Below, in pieces: positions 36,730 to 44,336 of a DNA stretch of 58,043 nucleotides. The position numbers were made by a program, and so were the translations under genes. The stretch spans positions 1 through 58,043 of the forward strand of contig NZ_SLXB01000026.1 in NCBI RefSeq assembly GCF_004342845.1. The letters are read 5' to 3'. Positions within the stretch are counted from its first letter, which is position 1; every line of letters begins with the position of its first letter. The notes under the pieces are model-generated. The model saw only the letters and a list, made by a program, of their open reading frames with translations. It had not been told where the DNA came from and did not search any database. The DNA is from Prevotella heparinolytica. GTDB taxonomy: Bacteria; Bacteroidota; Bacteroidia; Bacteroidales; Bacteroidaceae.

Positions 36730-37176
36730 ATGATAGAGCAATTTAATTTCGACATCCGGCTTATCTTTGCCATTTTGAACGGCAAGGTGTCGGCCGCCAT
36801 CAATCGTAAGCTGTCTCGCAATTTTCGGCAGAATGGTCTGGAAATCACACCGGAACAATGGACCGTACTCCTCTTTTTGTGGGAAAAGGATGGGGTCACT
36901 CAGCAGGAATTGTGCAATGCGACTTTTAAGGACAAACCCAGTATGACCCGTCTCATTGACAACATGGAACGTCAACATCTCGTTGTGCGCATATCGGATA
37001 AAAAAGACCGGCGTACTAATCTTATTCATTTGACCAAAGGGGGCAGGGAGCTTGAGGAACGTGCTCGTGTCATTGCCAATCAGACTCTAAAAGAAGCTTT
37101 GCAAGGTATTGGGGTGGAGGACCTTAGAGTGAGCCAGGAAGTGTTGAGGACAATTTTCTTCAATACAAAAGACTGA
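36730..37176 (+). CDS. MarR-family transcriptional regulator
   Basis: 148 residues from the ATG at 36730, selected by the promoter and by family length. The winged-helix core is clear: EITPEQWTVLLFLWEKDGVTQQELC, the recognition helix DKPSMTRLIDNMERQHLVVR and the wing DKKDRRTNLIHLTKGG. It would act as a dimeric repressor or activator; its ligand and targets are not evident. It is divergent from the rpsF operon, with the two -7 elements about 60 bp apart. Confidence 0.93.
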   Translation: MIEQFNFDIRLIFAILNGKVSAAINRKLSRNFRQNGLEITPEQWTVLLFLWEKDGVTQQELCNATFKDKPSMTRLIDNMERQHLVVRISDKKDRRTNLIHLTKGGRELEERARVIANQTLKEALQGIGVEDLRVSQEVLRTIFFNTKD

Positions 37177-37378
37177 GAATAAACGGTTGGCGATTAGTAC
37201 TTGGTGTCAAGCCGATGTAATGGATAGAAGGTTGCGGAGGGGTATTTTTCAACCATCATTCTTCATTCTTTATTAAAATATGGTTTTTTTGCAGAAATAA
37301 TTTCGCTTGTTAAAGAATTATGCTTTTCTTTGTGACAAGAATACGAAAGAATATAATAATCTATTAAAATACACACGC

Positions 37379-37555
37379 ATGAAAGGCTTATTAAAAAATC
37401 TGGGATTGATATTGGTCTTGATAGGAGCACTTATCTTAGTGGCATGTTCCTTTACGGGCAATGTAAACAACAACGCCATCTTGGGCGGTTCTGTTGTTTT
37501 AGTTGTTGTAGGGTTGATTTCCTACATTGCCATCAACAAGAGGCTGGCTGATTGA
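37379..37555 (+). CDS. Small two-helix membrane protein
   Basis: 58 residues from the ATG at 37379. Two hydrophobic helices (LGLILVLIGALILVACSF and GGSVVLVVVGLISYIAI) are joined by the short polar turn TGNVNNNA, with positive residues at both ends that suggest both termini are cytoplasmic. Small proteins of this type are common in Bacteroides, with unknown role. A strong terminator follows. Confidence 0.7.
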   Translation: MKGLLKNLGLILVLIGALILVACSFTGNVNNNAILGGSVVLVVVGLISYIAINKRLAD

Positions 37556-37575
37556 TATCAAAAAAGAAAAAGAAT

Positions 37576-37610
37576 AAAAAGGCGGTTTGCATATGCACAA
37601 CCGCCTTTTT
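37576..37610. terminator. Bidirectional terminator between small membrane protein and rprY
   Basis: A stem AAAAAGGCGGTTTGC/GCACAACCGCCTTTTT, with one bulge and flanking A and T runs, works in both directions and serves the convergent genes. Confidence 0.88.
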
Positions 37611-37633
37611 TATTCAGAGAAGTGTGATCTTTA

Positions 37634-38335
37634 TCAGCCTTCCACTTCCGGAGTGATCAGTTTATATCCTTTTCCATGAATGTTGATGATTTCGATGGAT
37701 TCGTCTTCTTTCAGATGTTTACGCAGTTTGGTGATGTATACGTCCATGCTGCGTGCGTTGAAATAGTTGTCGTCAATCCAGATTGTCTTCAGTGCAAAGT
37801 CGCGCTGCAAAATTTCATTGGCATGTGCGCAAAGCAGTCCCAGCAGTTCCGATTCTTTGGTCGTCAGTTTGGTCTGTTTTTCAGGAGTAGCCAGAATCTG
37901 TTTCTGAGTGTCAAACGTAAACTTACCGATCTTATAGATATTGCTTTCTTTGTTTTTCTTTCCACGAACACGTCTCAGGATCGCTTCAATTCTGAATGTC
38001 AACTCTTCCATGCTGAAAGGTTTGGTGATATAATCGTCCGCACCAATCTTGAAGCCTTCCAAAATATCTTCTTTCAAAGTCTTTGCCGTAAGGAAGATGA
38101 TAGGGATTTCGGCATTGGCGGCACGAACTTCCTGTGCCAGCGTGAAACCGTCTTTCTTAGGCATCATCACATCGAATACGCACAAGTCGTATTTATTTTT
38201 CAGGAAAGCTTTATATCCTGCTTCCCCGTCCGGATATAACTCGGCGGCATAACCTTTCGCCTGTAAATATTCTCTCAAAAGCATGCCAAGATTTTCATCA
38301 TCTTCGCACAGCAAAATGCGCAGTTTCTCGTCCAT
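37634..38335 (-). CDS. rprY: Response regulator RprY (OmpR/PhoB family)
   Basis: 233 residues. The receiver domain has the acidic pocket CEDDE, phospho-acceptor D55 in CVFDVMMPKKDG, and LTAK with KPFSMEEL. The C-terminal winged helix (about 135-228; LTTKESELLGLLCAHANEILQRD, ARSMDVYITKLRKHL, IINIHGKGYKL) binds DNA. The sequence fits RprY as first described in B. fragilis. It starts 5 bp after rprX and is co-transcribed with it. Confidence 0.95.
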   Translation of the reverse strand: MDEKLRILLCEDDENLGMLLREYLQAKGYAAELYPDGEAGYKAFLKNKYDLCVFDVMMPKKDGFTLAQEVRAANAEIPIIFLTAKTLKEDILEGFKIGADDYITKPFSMEELTFRIEAILRRVRGKKNKESNIYKIGKFTFDTQKQILATPEKQTKLTTKESELLGLLCAHANEILQRDFALKTIWIDDNYFNARSMDVYITKLRKHLKEDESIEIINIHGKGYKLITPEVEG

Positions 38336-38340
38336 ATCAA

Positions 38341-39882
38341 TTAATTTTTTAATGAAGGTAATGCTATAATAAATTTAGTTCCTACGTTCAGTTCGCTTTC
38401 TGCCCGGATGGTTCCCTTATGATCCAGAATAATCTTCTTTACATAAGCCAATCCCAACCCGAAACCTTTCACGTCGTGCAGATTACCTGTATGCACGCGA
38501 TAGAACTTATCGAATATCTTTTTCAAATTCTCTTTCTTGATGCCGATGCCATTGTCTTGAATGGAAATCATCAGTTTACCCGCTTCGTTCCATGTTCGTA
38601 CAACCAACTGGAGGTCTGCATCCGGACGTTTATACTTCACGGCATTGTCCATGAGGTTGAAAATTACATTGGTAATATGCATCTCATCGGCGAAGATGGT
38701 CGAATCCGTGGCGTCCAGCTCCGATTCAATTTGTCCATTATATCGTTCTACTTTCAGGGTGAAAGTATTGATTACCCCGGTTATCAGTTCGTTGGCGTCC
38801 AGTTCTTTCATCTTCAGTGTGGCCTTCTGCCGATCGAACATGGACATTTGAAGAACTTTCTCTACCTGGAATCTCAAGCGTTTCGTTTCGTCGTTGATGA
38901 CACCCGATATGTGTTGGAACATGGCGGGAGATTTACCCACAGCCGGATCCTTCAACATCTGGGCAGCCAGCGAAATGGTCGAGATCGGTGTTTTGAACTC
39001 GTGAGTCATATTGTTGATAAAATCATTTTTCATCTCTGTCAGTTTCTTCTGGCGGAAAACGATGTAAATCGTGAAAATGAATGTTATCAGCAGCACGATC
39101 GTGAATATCAACGACGGTATCATGAAACTGACCGAATCGAAGATATAATCGCGTTTGCCCGGAAAATGTATCTTGACGATACTCATGCGTGCAGGAGGGT
39201 CGTTCAAGAACAGCGGTTGTGAATAAGAACTTTCGCTTCCTTCATCACTGTAATCCGAACAGCGGTAGACTTCTCTGCCATCACGGTCTATCACCCTGAA
39301 GTGGTAATCCAAATCACCGATGCCATTGTCCATCAAGCCTGCTTTGAGGTATTGATCCAGACTCTTGAAATTGACACGTTCCTCAATCGGTTTGTCACTG
39401 GCACGGTAAATCATCTGCCAAACAACTTCATCTACCAATGCCCGTTGATAGAGATAACGATTCTTTATCATTTCCACCTGCGAGCGGGATGTCTGTGGAA
39501 TAGTCTTTGTTCCATGCTTGCGCGAGATCATCGCTCGGGGCGGTTCGGGCGGTTCGTTACTGAATGTTTTTAGCTCGATGGTAGAACGTACGGAACCATC
39601 CGGTGAGGTCATCATAAAACGTTGGGTTTGCACTGTTCCGGTGCCTTGCGACTGCTCCCAGGCTCTTTTTTCGGCTTCGGAGATGTCTTCGCGCAACCAA
39701 CGGTCAACCTCTGCCGACTCCACGTCTTTGGAGGCAGCCATCAATGCGCGTTTTACCGATTCATCAAACTGCTCGTTGCGCATCTTTACCATCTCCTCTA
39801 TGTAGCTGATCTGCAGATACAATAGACTGAGGAAGGAAAGACCCATCACGGCGCCCAATATCCATATAGTTGACTTTTTCAT
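38341..39882 (-). CDS. rprX: Sensor histidine kinase RprX
   Basis: 513 residues from the ATG at 39882 (MKKSTIWIL); an ATG two codons earlier is possible. Two membrane helices (about 5-25 and 250-275) flank a periplasmic sensor domain. The HisKA box is MTHEFKTPIST with the phospho-histidine at about 294. The N box (NLMDNAVKYKRP), G1 (DNGIGIKKENLKKIFDKFYRV) and G2 (GFGLGLAYVKKII) make up the ATPase domain. It phosphorylates RprY, encoded just downstream. TTAAC motifs cluster immediately upstream (39893-39959). Confidence 0.95.
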   Translation of the reverse strand: MKKSTIWILGAVMGLSFLSLLYLQISYIEEMVKMRNEQFDESVKRALMAASKDVESAEVDRWLREDISEAEKRAWEQSQGTGTVQTQRFMMTSPDGSVRSTIELKTFSNEPPEPPRAMISRKHGTKTIPQTSRSQVEMIKNRYLYQRALVDEVVWQMIYRASDKPIEERVNFKSLDQYLKAGLMDNGIGDLDYHFRVIDRDGREVYRCSDYSDEGSESSYSQPLFLNDPPARMSIVKIHFPGKRDYIFDSVSFMIPSLIFTIVLLITFIFTIYIVFRQKKLTEMKNDFINNMTHEFKTPISTISLAAQMLKDPAVGKSPAMFQHISGVINDETKRLRFQVEKVLQMSMFDRQKATLKMKELDANELITGVINTFTLKVERYNGQIESELDATDSTIFADEMHITNVIFNLMDNAVKYKRPDADLQLVVRTWNEAGKLMISIQDNGIGIKKENLKKIFDKFYRVHTGNLHDVKGFGLGLAYVKKIILDHKGTIRAESELNVGTKFIIALPSLKN

Positions 39883-39892
39883 AGTCACAAAA

Positions 39893-39959
39893 TTAACACT
39901 CTCTAATTAACACTCATGGTGAATTAACCTGATTTAACCGGAAGTTCTTGTAAATTAAC
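39893..39959. promoter_or_regulatory. Cluster of five TTAAC motifs upstream of rprX
   Basis: TTAAC occurs at 39893, 39907, 39924, 39934 and 39955, all in the same orientation, within 67 bp directly before rprX. A -7-like element (TAAATTTG, minus strand) is at 40021-40028, which would put the motifs in the leader. They may be response-regulator half-sites; the irregular spacing (14, 17, 10, 21) keeps confidence low. Confidence 0.4.
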
Positions 39960-40129
39960 CGATGCAGCTTTTTTAGTTTCTATTATCTACATTAAAACAA
40001 AAACAGAGGCCTTTGGTTTGCAAATTTAATAAAAAATTAAGTGTTTAATTTGCATTTCTTTGTATTTTTGAGCTGAACTCAGAAAAAAGTCGGGAAAAAG
40101 AAAGAACGCTATATCTGTTCTAAAAAGCA

Positions 40130-40204
40130 TTAGGCACGGAATTTACGGTTTAACACGGCTTTTTGTGAATGAAAACGTGAAATACCGAACAATTCCGTGC
40201 CTAA
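40130..40204. other. 14-bp inverted repeat in the gap between rprX and EF-G2
   Basis: TTAGGCACGGAATT (40130-40143) and its exact complement (40191-40204) flank 47 bp. A perfect 7+2+7 palindrome (AGGTGTTTTAACACCT) follows at 40216-40231, just past the EF-G2 stop codon. Either may terminate the EF-G2 transcript, but neither has a T run on that strand. Confidence 0.65.
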
Positions 40205-40271
40205 GAGAATAGTAAAGGTGTTTTAACACCTCGTTGCTAAATATTCTATATAAACAATTGAAAAGAAGTAT

Positions 40272-42428
40272 TTACTCTTCTGTTTGTTTGGCTTCAAACT
40301 CTTTGATAAGCTTATCCTGCACGTCACTCGGAACAAGTTCATAGCTGGCAAACTTCATGATAAACGAAGCCCGTCCGCCGGTCAATGAACTGAGAGCAGT
40401 AGAATAAGAAGACATCTCTTTCAAGGGCACTTTGGCGCTCAGTTTTTCGTAGCCGGCTTCGCTGCTCATACCCATGATCATGGCACGGCGTCCTTGCAAG
40501 TCGCCCATCACGTCGCCCATCTTGTCCGACGGAACAAAAACTTCTACATCATAGATAGGCTCCAAAATCTTCGGCCCGGCATTTTTAAACGCTTCGCTGA
40601 AGGCGTTACGTCCTGCCAGCATGAAGGAGATTTCGTTAGAGTCAACCGGGTGCATCTTGCCGTCATACACGATGACGCGTACATCGCGGGCATAAGAACC
40701 GGTCAACGGGCCTTGCTCCATGCGGGACATGATTCCTTTCAGAATGGCCGGCATGAAACGGCTATCAATGGAACCGCCCACAATGCTGTTGACAAATACC
40801 AGTTTGCCACCCCATTCCAGTGGCACTTCTTCTGTTCCTTTCACGTTCATTTTGAACTCCTGTCCGCCGAATCTATAGGTATCCGGCATCGGCATTCCTT
40901 CGTAGTAAGGTTCTACAATAAGATGAACTTCACCGAACTGACCCGCACCGCCCGACTGCTTCTTATGGCGATAGTCGGCTCGGGCAGCCTTTGTAATGGT
41001 TTCACGATAGGGGATTCTGGGCTCTTCAAACTTGATCTGCAATTTTTCGTTGTTCTCAAGACGCCACTTCAAAGTACGCAGGTGGAATTCGCCTTGTCCG
41101 TGTACGATGGTCTGGCGCAATTCCTTGGACTGGTCGATAATCCAAGTGGGGTCTTCTTCGTGCATGCGGTTCAGGATAACCATCATCTTTTCCGTATCCG
41201 CCTCGTTTGCCGGTTTAATGACACGTGAATATTTGGAGTTAGGATATTTAATGAAGTTGAAGCGGTTTTCAGAACCTTTGCCGTTCAGTGTGTTGCCGGT
41301 ATGTACATCTTTCAGTTTCACTGTGCAACCTATGTCGCCCGCTACCATCTCTTCCACCTTGATGCGGTTGGCACCGGCGCATGCATAGATTTGTGCGATG
41401 CGTTCTTTGGAGCCACGGTCAGCGTTTGTCAAGTCATCGCCTTCGTGCACTTTGCCGCTCATTACCTTGAAGTACTGAACATCACCGATGTGGGGTTCGA
41501 CGGCTGTTTTAAAGAAGTATAGAGAGGTAGGCCCGTTCGGATCCGGTTTCACCACCTCACCGCGTGTATTGTGTACCGATGGCATTTCGTCTACAAAGGG
41601 TACTACATTTCCCAAAAACTCCATCAAACGGCGCACGCCCATGTCTTTTCCTGCACACACGCAGAACACGGGGAACATGCCGCGTGAAGCCAAGCCTTTG
41701 CGTATGCCTTCGCGCATTTCGTCTTCCGTCAAGGATTCTTGTTCAAAGAATTTCTCCATTAAGCCTTCATCGTGTTCGGCAGCAGCTTCCACCAAGGCCT
41801 TGTGCATTTCCGTAGCTTTATCCATTTCTTCTGCCGGAATGTCTTCAATGGTAGGAGCTCCTCCTTCGGGCCCCCACGAGTATTTTTTCATCAAAAGCAC
41901 GTCTATCAGCGAATTGAAATTAGGACCGGTGGACAGGGGATATTGTACGGGAACGACTTTAGAACCATAGATGTTCTTCAGCTGTTCCAACACCATGTCA
42001 TAGTCGCACTTTTCGTTATCAAGCTGGTTTACTAAGAAGATGACCGGTTTTCCCAGCTTCTCCGTATAGCGGAAATGGTTTTGAGTACCAACCTCCGGAC
42101 CGTATTGCCCGTTGAGCAACAAAATGGCGGTATCCGTCACATTGAGCGCTGTCATGGCTGCGCCCACAAAGTCATCACTACCCGGACAGTCGATGATGTT
42201 CAGTTTCTTACCGTTCCATTCCACATGGAAAACGGTGGAAAACACGGAATAGCCATATTCCTGTTCCACCGGGAAGTAATCGCTGACCGTATTCTTTGCA
42301 GTAATTCTGCCACGACGTTTTATAATACCACTCTCAAAGAGCAGCGCTTCTGTGAGAGTGGTTTTACCCGAGCCATCATTGCCGAGGAGGGCAATGTTCT
42401 TAATTTCATTCGTCTGATATACTTTCAT
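40272..42428 (-). CDS. fusA2: EF-G paralogue EF-G2 with altered GTPase centre
   Basis: 718 residues with the five-domain EF-G plan: a G domain (1-280), domain II (about 305-395), domains III-V after, including RASFIMKFASYELVP at the end. The P-loop is GNDGSGKTT (16-24), kept. The switch II motif reads D80-C-P-G-S84 where canonical EF-G has DTPGH, so the catalytic His is Ser. The switch I signature ERGITI is absent and the G4 motif is NQLD instead of NKxD. Published work on the B. thetaiotaomicron paralogue EF-G2 describes a translation factor lacking GTPase activity and needed in gut colonisation and carbon limitation; this protein fits that group. Single gene. Confidence 0.93.
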   Translation of the reverse strand: MKVYQTNEIKNIALLGNDGSGKTTLTEALLFESGIIKRRGRITAKNTVSDYFPVEQEYGYSVFSTVFHVEWNGKKLNIIDCPGSDDFVGAAMTALNVTDTAILLLNGQYGPEVGTQNHFRYTEKLGKPVIFLVNQLDNEKCDYDMVLEQLKNIYGSKVVPVQYPLSTGPNFNSLIDVLLMKKYSWGPEGGAPTIEDIPAEEMDKATEMHKALVEAAAEHDEGLMEKFFEQESLTEDEMREGIRKGLASRGMFPVFCVCAGKDMGVRRLMEFLGNVVPFVDEMPSVHNTRGEVVKPDPNGPTSLYFFKTAVEPHIGDVQYFKVMSGKVHEGDDLTNADRGSKERIAQIYACAGANRIKVEEMVAGDIGCTVKLKDVHTGNTLNGKGSENRFNFIKYPNSKYSRVIKPANEADTEKMMVILNRMHEEDPTWIIDQSKELRQTIVHGQGEFHLRTLKWRLENNEKLQIKFEEPRIPYRETITKAARADYRHKKQSGGAGQFGEVHLIVEPYYEGMPMPDTYRFGGQEFKMNVKGTEEVPLEWGGKLVFVNSIVGGSIDSRFMPAILKGIMSRMEQGPLTGSYARDVRVIVYDGKMHPVDSNEISFMLAGRNAFSEAFKNAGPKILEPIYDVEVFVPSDKMGDVMGDLQGRRAMIMGMSSEAGYEKLSAKVPLKEMSSYSTALSSLTGGRASFIMKFASYELVPSDVQDKLIKEFEAKQTEE

Positions 42429-42492
42429 GATGTATTAAGATTTTAAGTGAATAACCTGACATAAAAATATGCCGTTAATTTTTTGTGAGGCG

Positions 42493-42500
42493 CAAATTAG
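42493..42500 (-). promoter_or_regulatory. Near -7 promoter element for EF-G2
   Basis: The minus strand reads CTAATTTG, one spacer base short of TAnnTTTG, 64 bp before the EF-G2 start. The match is weak, as might be expected of a promoter that needs an activator. Confidence 0.3.
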
Positions 42501-42635
42501 GCATTAATAAAAGAAAAAGCAACAAAGCAAAGCATGTTATAAAACACACCCGGTTTTTGTCTGCACGTAGTGAACATGGGATAGCTTCGTCTTTTGAGAC
42601 ATATTTACCTATTAAACAGCCATACCGTCAAACTA

Positions 42636-42681
42636 AAGAGCCATATCAGGCTCTGTTTTTTCGAGTAATGATATGGCTCTT
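42636..42681. terminator. Overlapping alternative hairpins
   Basis: A short stem (AGAGCC 42637-42642 with GGCTCT 42649-42654) is followed on the plus strand by GTTTTTTT, an intrinsic terminator form. The same left arm also pairs over 13 bp with 42669-42681 (AAGAGCCATATCA / TGATATGGCTCTT), so the two folds exclude each other. On the minus strand it lies after uxuA and before EF-G2. Confidence 0.65.
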
Positions 42682-42749
42682 CCTATTTATAATATGACCG
42701 GGACGTTCGCTTGTAAAAAAATATGTATGGATGCGATAGGGGTGAATCG

Positions 42750-42859
42750 TATCTCGGTGTCGAAAGTCTCGTTCCTCGGTGTCGAAGAGGGTGTTCCTCG
42801 GTGTCGAACGATGCGTTCCTCGGTGCCGAACGATGCGTTATCTCGAAGAAGAAAAAATG
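42750..42859. repeat. Tandem array of 22-bp units (class D)
   Basis: Units of exactly 22 bp start at 42750, 42772, 42794, 42816 and 42838 (the last degenerate). The shared head is TTCCTCGGTGTCGAA; units 3 and 4 differ by a single base over 22. Junctions between units contain the 5+3+5 palindrome GAACG-ATG-CGTTC. The array lies between the uxuA stop and EF-G2. Confidence 0.9.
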
Positions 42860-42951
42860 TAGGACATTATCCGCTGATAATCAGCTTGGTACAAATTCAT
42901 TCTCGGGAAGAGACGCATCAAACGTCGGTTGTCATCTTTTTTCTATGTCAA

Positions 42952-44166
42952 TCAAGCGGGAAACCAGTTTGGACACACCGTCTTTTGCTTATTTCCCGTT
43001 TTTAATTCATCGTCTACCACAGCCATCATTCCTTCTACTTGGGCCAATGCCTGCATACGGCCGTGAAACGAATAACCTGCATTGTATCCCTTGTCTTCAT
43101 CGCCCAGCATCATACGTCCGTGATCCACGCGCATGGGAAGTCGGGGATTTTCTTTCTCGAAAATACGGATTAAATCAATGATATGGCCCCTGCCTTCGAG
43201 GTGGGAACTTTCGATAAAACTTCCGCCCGGCATGGCTTTCGTGCTGCGCAGATGCACGAAATGAATGCGCTTGGCGAACTTTTGTGCCAGCTTGCGGGTA
43301 TCGTTTTGTTCGCCTGCACTCAAAGAGCCGGCACAAAAAGTCAGTCCGTTATGGGGATTATCCACGGCATTCAGCAGCCAGTCGATGTCCTGTTCGTCCG
43401 TTACAATGCGAGGTAAACTCAATACTTGAAAAGGAGGATCGTCGGGATGTACGCACATATTTATTCCATATTCCTCGCACACCGGCATGATGGCCGACAG
43501 GAAATAGCGCATGTTTTCGCGCAATGCGGTGCGGTCAATCCCCTCATAAAGAGCCAGCAGACGCTTGAAGATGGCTACCGGATTCTTGTCGCCCTCCTTG
43601 ATGTTTCCATTTACAAATCCTTGTGTCTTTACAATGATGGCATCTACCAATTCGTCTTTCTCCGCTTCTGTTATCACTTTGTCCAGCTCTTCCACTTTTG
43701 CCAGTTCTTCCGGAGAATAATCGACTTCGGCGCCTTTCCGTTCCAATATCTTCAGATCGAAATAGGCAAAACGGATTTTGTCGAAATAGAGAGACGAAGT
43801 GCCGTCATCCCAAGGATGTTGAAGGTCTGTGCGAATCCAATCAATCACCGGCATAAAATTGTAACAAACTGTCTTTATCCCTGCCTTTCCCAGATTGGCA
43901 AGGCTGACTTTGTAGTTTTCTATCAGTACATTGCGTTCGGTTCCTGCATACTTTATTGGCTCGCTGACCGGAAGGCTTTCCACTACAGACCAGCGCAAAC
44001 CGTAGGATTCGATATGCGCCTTCAGCTCTTCAATAGCTTCCGATGTCCAGACTTCTCCGTTTGGAACCTCATGCAAAGCTGTGACAATACCTTCTACGCC
44101 TATCTGACGCAACATGGCAAGTGTGATTTTATCTTTCTTGCCGAACCATCTCCAAGTTTTTTCCAT
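42952..44166 (-). CDS. uxuA: Mannonate dehydratase
   Basis: 404 residues from the ATG at 44166 (MEKTWRWFGKKD), chosen because the preceding 91 residues have no family counterpart. The enzyme dehydrates D-mannonate to 2-keto-3-deoxygluconate in hexuronate breakdown. Family blocks seen are RQIGVEGIVTALHEVPNGEVW, the metal-site stretch MCVHPDDPPF with its Cys and His, GLTFCAGSL and FVHLRSTK. It stands alone, with no uxaC or uxuB alongside. A -7 element is at 44223-44230. Confidence 0.95.
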   Translation of the reverse strand: MEKTWRWFGKKDKITLAMLRQIGVEGIVTALHEVPNGEVWTSEAIEELKAHIESYGLRWSVVESLPVSEPIKYAGTERNVLIENYKVSLANLGKAGIKTVCYNFMPVIDWIRTDLQHPWDDGTSSLYFDKIRFAYFDLKILERKGAEVDYSPEELAKVEELDKVITEAEKDELVDAIIVKTQGFVNGNIKEGDKNPVAIFKRLLALYEGIDRTALRENMRYFLSAIMPVCEEYGINMCVHPDDPPFQVLSLPRIVTDEQDIDWLLNAVDNPHNGLTFCAGSLSAGEQNDTRKLAQKFAKRIHFVHLRSTKAMPGGSFIESSHLEGRGHIIDLIRIFEKENPRLPMRVDHGRMMLGDEDKGYNAGYSFHGRMQALAQVEGMMAVVDDELKTGNKQKTVCPNWFPA

Positions 44167-44222
44167 TTCTATAATTCGTTGTCTATACGATACTGCTTGT
44201 TTTGTGATTTGCAGATATGATT

Positions 44223-44230
44223 CAAAAATA
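44223..44230 (-). promoter_or_regulatory. -7 promoter element for uxuA
   Basis: TATTTTTG on the minus strand, an exact TAnnTTTG, 56 bp before the uxuA start. Confidence 0.45.
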
Positions 44231-44309
44231 ACAAAAAGAATCTGTATCGCTGCTGTTTTAAAGCAGAAAAAAATAGTAGGCAGAGATTTATTGGATAATT
44301 GTTTTTTTG

Positions 44310-44317
44310 TATATTTG
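44310..44317 (+). promoter_or_regulatory. -7 element of the original ECF sigma promoter, now cut off by the IS
   Basis: TATATTTG, an exact TAnnTTTG, ends 19 bp before the left end of the IS. With the IS and one target copy removed, the gap to the sigma start codon is 45 bp, a normal distance; with the IS it is over 1 kb. Confidence 0.5.
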
Positions 44318-44336
44318 TTATTCTGTAACTTATTTA

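Noticed and set aside
42723..43181. Plus-strand open frames across the class D array
   Set aside because: They read through the 22-bp repeats and then antisense to uxuA; no start signal or recognisable protein.
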